Source: Bettongia penicillata ogilbyi (taxonomy: Eukaryota; Chordata; Mammalia; Diprotodontia; Potoroidae). Taken from it: 64,000 nucleotides of DNA. Location: positions 496,001-560,000 of the forward strand of contig JAJHZJ010000601.1 of the NCBI GenBank assembly GCA_023548195.1, read 5' to 3'. Positions 59,660 through 64,000 of this stretch are shown here, piece by piece (positions within the stretch are counted from its first letter, which is position 1; each line of letters begins with the position of its first letter). Below the pieces are notes generated by a model that made no database searches, had not been told where the DNA came from, and saw nothing but the letters and a program-made list of their open reading frames with translations. The position numbers and the translations under genes are program-made.

Positions 59660-60897
59660 AAAAAAAAATTATTTTCAGTTTTCAACATTCACTTCGACAA
59701 GATTTTGAGTTCTAACTTTTCTCCCCATTTCTCCCCTCTGCCTACCCCAAGATAGTGTGCATTCTGATTACCCCTTCCTCTAGTCTGCCTACCTTCTATC
59801 ACACCCCTCCCTTCATTTGTCCCCTTCCCCTCCATTTTCTTGTAGGGCTTTCTCACACCAGCCAGCTCAGCACCAGCTTCTTTGGCTTCTAGCTGAAAGA
59901 ATCAGAGGCCACAACACACAAAGCCTCACCATCATGAGCAAGAAGCAAAGGAGGAAGAAAAAGACAATAGAATCTTTCTATGGGGACAAAGACAAAATCA
60001 CGAATACCGAAGAGGTCAGTATTGAGACTGTACTCCCATCTGAAAGTTCAGAAGGAACTATGATCTGGCTGCTTGTGCAAAGGGCATTCTTGGAAGAACT
60101 GAAGAAGGAATAAAATAAAAACTGGCCGATTGATTTTAAAAGTATGAAAAAATAATTCACTGAAGAGAACAGCTCTTTAAAAAGGAAGTTGACCAAATGG
60201 AAAAGGAAGCACAAAACCCAACTGGGAAAATTGGACAAATGGAAAAGTAAACACTAAAACTAACAGGAGAAAGCAATTCTTCAGAAGAAATAATTGGACA
60301 GATGGAAAAGGAGATGCAAAAGTTAACTGAAGAAAGCAATTTAATTTCTTGTAAATTCCTATAGCCCATTGCTTGTATTTATTTCCCGGTTTCATGTAAA
60401 ACAATTTTTAAAAGTCGTTTTTTAAACTTTGAGTTCCTTTGCTCCTTTCTTCCTAACCCACCATATTCCCTATAACTACCTTGATACTGAGAAAAATCTT
60501 GGATATGATCTTATGTGGGAATGTAAACAGTTCGACTTTAGTAAATCTTCTATGATTTCTCTTTCCTATTTTCATCCTCCCCTTGAGTCTTTTGTTTGAA
60601 AGTCAAATTTTCTATTTAGCTCTGGTTTTTTCATCAAAAAATTTTAAAAGTGCTTTATTTCATTGAATTTCCATTTTTTCCCCTAAAGTATTTTTTCTTC
60701 AGTTTTGCTAGGTTTGTGATTCTTGGTTTTATTCCTATCTCCTTTGACCTCTAGATTATCGTATTCCAAGTCCTCTGATCCCTTAATATAGAACCTGCTA
60801 GATCTTCTGTTATCCTGATTGTGTTTCTACAGTACTCGAATTGGTTCTTTCTAACTGCTTGTAACATTTTCTGCTTGACCTGAGATCTCTGGAATTT
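59660..60897 (-). mobile_element. HAL1/L1-like element N, 5'-truncated, carrying a 497-bp insertion
   Basis: Antisense 3' UTR (59672-59844, then 60345-60540) and ORF1 C-terminal part (about 60590-60897) match the same regions of A and B. It stops at 60897 within the RRM region, directly against OR sequence. It is interrupted by the inverted repeat arm at 59845-60344. The ORF1 part is decayed. Confidence 0.75.
59846..60342 (+). repeat. Inverted repeat arm 2 (pasted copy of part of L1 G)
   Basis: An almost identical copy of 57732-58228 in reverse orientation, sitting inside the 3' UTR of element N. It is flanked by TTTCTTGTA at 59836-59844 and 60345-60353, a 9-bp direct duplication. It has no A-tail and both ends are internal to the L1, so it is not an ordinary L1 insertion. 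The 98-codon frame at 59817-60113 is the L1 G ORF1 N-terminus read through this copy, not a gene. Confidence 0.9.
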
Positions 60898-61447
60898 GAC
60901 TGAGTGGTGGATCAGCACAACAGAAGTAGTTGATTTCAGTGTTTCCACAGAATTACCATACATAGGTATGCAAAGTTCATATCAGAATAACAAAGAAACC
61001 ATGGAGGTCAGGAAAAGAGATAAGTCCATACAGACATATCTTGACATTTTGCTACCATAGAGCAAAGAATTTCCAATTGCCATATAACAATCAAAGGCTA
61101 TCACTACCAAGATGTAGACTTCCACATGGGCCAAGAAGGTGAAGAAAAACATTATACTAAGCAGCGTACATAAGAAATTGTTTTAGCCTCGACAACAAAC
61201 TTTCCAAAAATTTTGGAGTGACGCTGGAGAAGAACCATATATCTGCAAAAGACAGGTGGCTGAGGAAAAACCACATGGGACTACTGAACTGGGGACAGAC
61301 TCAGATTAATATGATCATGCCTATGTTACCAATATGGGTGATAAAAATGTACACCACTTAAAAAACAATGAAGAAGAGCACCTGTAATTCCCAAAGACTG
61401 GCCAATCCCAAAGGAATGAATTCAGTCTTACCAGTGAAACTGAGCAC
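60898..61447 (-). pseudogene. Olfactory receptor pseudogene, OR5M-like, N-terminal half only
   Basis: It aligns with the intact OR at 23446-24378 from the start codon to extracellular loop 2 (about 175 codons). The start is GTG (61445-61447) where the relative has ATG. A TGA at 61301-61303 replaces the lysine codon after the TM1 GMIILI segment, and frameshifts follow. Recognisable parts are [26 protein letters not shown] and a GNTEINYFCCADPPLS end. The sequence breaks at 60898 against element N. The TM5-TM7 half is not found on the other side of N, so it was lost by deletion. Confidence 0.9.
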
Positions 61448-62612
61448 TTTCTTAGCCCAGACCCAGTGGAAGATCAACGAATCTGTGCTTGCCAATTAGA
61501 TAAAGAAATATAATCAATAATACTAAAGAAACTGAACTTTACTAATGTAAGGAAAGGTTTACTATTTAAGAATTTTTGCTAATGCGTTTTCTCTTAATAC
61601 CTCTCATGCAGCTTTTTCCTCCATTGCTGCTCACCCTCATCTCCTTTTTTATCACTCCCAGTCCCAAAAAGCTCAACAGCATCGTAACATACTATGTGCA
61701 CCACAAATTATTCTTTCATCTAGTGACCCTGGCTTCCTTTATGTTTCCTTGCCAAGACATTTCTTCCCAAGGATCCAGGTATTTTCTCTTGCTGTCTTCC
61801 ACACTTGGAATGTTTTACCTCTTCGTGTTGCCTTTCTGGCTTCCTTTTAGGCTCAACTGAAATCTCATTTTCTCAACCAAGTACTTTCCACCCCCATATA
61901 ATTCTAGTGCCTTCCTTCTGTTAATTGTTTTCTCCTTGTCTTAAATAGAGGTTGTTTGGACACATACATGTATACATATACATATGTGTGTATATATATG
62001 TACACACACATACAAATATACACACATACACACACTGTTTTCGGTAAAGTAATGAGCAGTCTATTTTTAAATATATGAGAGAAATACAGGGAGACAGGGA
62101 ATGGGAAAGACAGAGAAAGAGAAAAATGAAGAATTGAGAATGCAATCCCTACACTTTAGGAGTAGAAGAAAGCTTAGACATCAAAGTGTGAATGCAATTC
62201 AGTCATTTTACAGATGAAAAAGTTAATGTCCAGAGGCTCCAATTGATTTGCCTGGGTCAAACATGGAATAAATGGGAGAGCCATGAGACTTTGTGTTAAA
62301 ATAAATATGAGACTAAGTGTGAGAGACATCAAAAATGAAACTCAAAAGATTGAAGTCAATTCACTTGAATAAGCATTTACTGAGGGGAGCATAGTTCAGT
62401 GGAATGGACATTGCCCTTGGAGCCAGGGGGTAACCTAAGTTCACAATGTATCTCTTCACTTACTGTACGTATGACTTTCCATTTGAGGGCATCTCTTATT
62501 GTGTTATGAGGCAATATGGTGTAGATCATAGAGAGATGGTCTCAGGACCAAGAAAATGTGGGTTCAGTCCATACCTCTTTCACATACTGATGTTGTGACC
62601 TAAGAAAGAGGT
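61448..62612 (-). other. Upstream DNA of the OR5M-like pseudogene, homologous to 24379-26680
   Basis: Blocks in the same order as upstream of the intact gene are the short segment near the start codon, an L2-type tail (about 61620-61960, plus strand), a CA/TG microsatellite (61960-62035), GAGAATGCAATCCCTACACT (62136), GCTTAGACATCAAAG, TTAATGTCCAGAGG, and two SINE pieces (62380-62475, 62508-62612). Identity looks like 75-80% by eye. The second SINE is broken at 62612 by L1 sequence. Confidence 0.75.
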
Positions 62613-62625
62613 TGTTATTTTTTTT

Positions 62626-62840
62626 TTGTGGGAGTCAAAATGGAGGAGTAAGAACACGGATTCATCTTAGCTCTGCCACAAATTCCTTCAGATACCTCTA
62701 AGAAGAGAATCTGAACTAATTTTAAAGTAGCAAAATCCACAGGGAGACAGGTAGTGTCAAATGCCCAGGCCAGGATAGCCAAGAAGGTCAATGGGTAGGT
62801 TCTGCTACATGAGGATTGGGTAGGGTCGAATGAATAGGTT
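62626..62840 (+). mobile_element. L1 5' UTR fragment M (D-type)
   Basis: GTGGGAGTCAAAATGGAGGAG, CCACAAATTCCTTCAGATACC, AGAATCTGAACTAATTTTAA and CACAGGGAGACAGGTAG parallel the first 180 bases of L1 D (43811 onward: AACTCCTTCAGGTACC, AGAATAATCTGACC). It is diverged and stops at about 62840, where antisense L1 ORF2 begins. Confidence 0.7.
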
Positions 62841-62844
62841 GTGC

Positions 62845-63120
62845 CAGTGCATACTTTTCCTATTTTCTCAAGTAGTTTATGTAGTACTGGAAGGATTGAT
62901 TCTTTAAATATTTCATACAATTCACCTGTGAATTTCCATCATCCTGGTAATTGTTTTTCAGAAGTTCATTGATGGCTTTTTCAATTTTTTTTTTATGAAA
63001 GGGTTATTCAAGCATTCTATTTCCTCTTGTGTTAAAAAATATTTGTAATTGATTGATTTCCTGTAGATTTTCACCAAGCAGCTTACTATCCTGTTGGATC
63101 TCAGGTTCCTCCTTCCCATT
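62845..63120 (-). mobile_element. L1 ORF2 fragment, antisense
   Basis: GGATTGATTCTTTAAATATT, CATACAATTCACCTGTGAAT, AGTTCATTGATGGCTTTTTC and GCATTCTATTTCCTCTTG are antisense L1 ORF2 text of the segment just before the RT domain (compare 49255-49370 in D). It is an isolated, decayed fragment. The right edge is indistinct. Confidence 0.65.
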
Positions 63121-64000
63121 TTGCAGCTGCTCAGCAATTTTGCCTAGTAGAGTTACTATTTAAAAATATGTCACACATAATAAGATTGGAAACATATGTG
63201 GGGACCATAGAATGGAGCGTTTAAAGGGCCTTCATGTGTTTAGATAATCTGAAGCTAAAATGTCAGTAAAATAAAACTTGCCTCTAATCTCTCATTTCAA
63301 CCTTTTCAAATATAATATAATCTTCTGGAACATTTACTCCACTGACATATTCTAGGAGAACCTAGGGCTTCATCCATTCCATCGTAAGTCAATAGTGAAA
63401 TGATTGAATGAAACTCCAATGATATTAGTGCATTTAAAAATTCCTTAATCCTTTGTAAATGGCAGATATCTCATTTGTTTTGGCTGATGGTCAGATAACA
63501 TATATTCTGTATTTATGATCTGACGTAAAAAAGTGGCAGATATATAACTCGAATCCAAATTATGTCATCTAATGTTCTTCCACTTTAACATGTTTCTATT
63601 AAATACTCTGTTTCATAATTTAGAAGGAGGAACCTTTCAGAAAGTAATTTTCTACATCTCCAATAATCTCCTAAAATATCTACTTCCTCATTTGTTTACA
63701 ATCTTTACGTTTGAAGATGAAGAATTTGGATCCCCGTAGGACTCTTCCCCACCAAGGCACTGAATACTTAGGTGAAAATACACGTATGTGATTTAAATAC
63801 GTAACGCTCATAATCTACTTAACCTACACTCTCTGTTCTTTTCCACAGGTAGGATGGACCATTTTGAAATAAGATCTGACCTGAAGATAATTACAGTAAC
63901 TTTCTAATTCTGAGCTTTAGCACATCATTAAATAACTCATTATTTTGTTTCTCTGGCACACGATTAGGATGAATTCTCCTATCTAATTTTTTTTTCTTTT
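63121..64000. other. Intergenic DNA, nothing recognised
   Basis: AT-rich single-copy-like sequence without open frames of note, microsatellites or recognisable repeats. Confidence 0.5.

Noticed and set aside
59817..60113. 98-codon frame with a basic N-terminal stretch as a gene
   Set aside because: It is the 5' UTR/ORF1 start of L1 G copied in the inverted duplication; the identical frame occurs at 57961-58230.
62626..63120. Twin-priming (5' inversion) as the cause of the 5' UTR/ORF2 junctions
   Set aside because: Twin priming puts the inverted 5' piece before the 3' piece in element sense; here the order is the opposite, and no tail or TSD is seen.
1..64000. CRISPR arrays, operons, phage or plasmid modules
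   Set aside because: Repeats present are retrotransposons and microsatellites of a vertebrate genome; no regularly spaced repeats or prokaryotic gene organisation were seen.

Overview
The window looks like nuclear DNA of a marsupial mammal, species not determined. The evidence is a class II olfactory receptor (OR) cluster, dense LINE-1 (L1) and half-L1 (HAL1-like, ORF1-only) elements with 'CCAAGATGGC' 5' UTR starts, and tRNA-derived SINEs of a type I recognise from opossum and wallaby. There are no bacterial features, operons or CRISPR arrays. Family names come from recognition of sequence by eye; no search was run.

The host genes are three OR loci, all on the minus strand. An OR8-type pseudogene (9197-10153) has one frameshift and one nonsense codon. 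An intact 310-codon OR5M-type receptor lies at 23446-24378. A second OR5M-type copy (60898-61447) is broken: it keeps only the N-terminal half, has lost its ATG, and is cut by an L1. The DNA upstream of the two OR5M copies (24379-26680 and 61448-62612) is also homologous, so gene and upstream region were duplicated together. OR8 and OR5M genes are neighbours in the human chromosome 11 cluster, which suggests this is the orthologous cluster.

Layout. 1-215 is a HAL1 3' end; 1478-5490 holds two antisense HAL1 copies; 5491-10812 is mostly single-copy DNA with the OR8 pseudogene. 10813-17091 holds two HAL1 copies facing tail to tail around an AT-rich mosaic. 17092-33720 is older DNA with MIR/SINE/L2 relics, microsatellites and the intact OR. 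33722-52520 is a stack of nested retrotransposons. 52515-58640 is a near full-length antisense L1 with a SINE inside it. 59660-60897 is a truncated L1 carrying a pasted-in 497-bp inverted copy of part of the neighbouring L1. 60898-64000 holds the OR5M relic, its upstream DNA and L1 scraps.

The most notable structure is the nest, which can be resolved base by base from target-site duplications (TSDs). Element A (-, 34932-52473) lies in an old L1 (F). A was hit by B (-, 36340-43106) and by L1 D (+, 43811-52212). B was hit by C (-, 38871-41993), and D by E (+, 45730-48572). B and C each carry extra non-element DNA between their own 3' end and the distal TSD (about 1 kb and 245 bp), the signature of 3' transduction. 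The second notable structure is the 497-bp inverted duplication (57732-58228 / 59846-60342), with one mismatch by eye and a 9-bp duplication at its insertion site. The window's one apparently functional protein gene is the OR5M-type receptor; the other reading frames lie in decayed retrotransposons or simple repeats.
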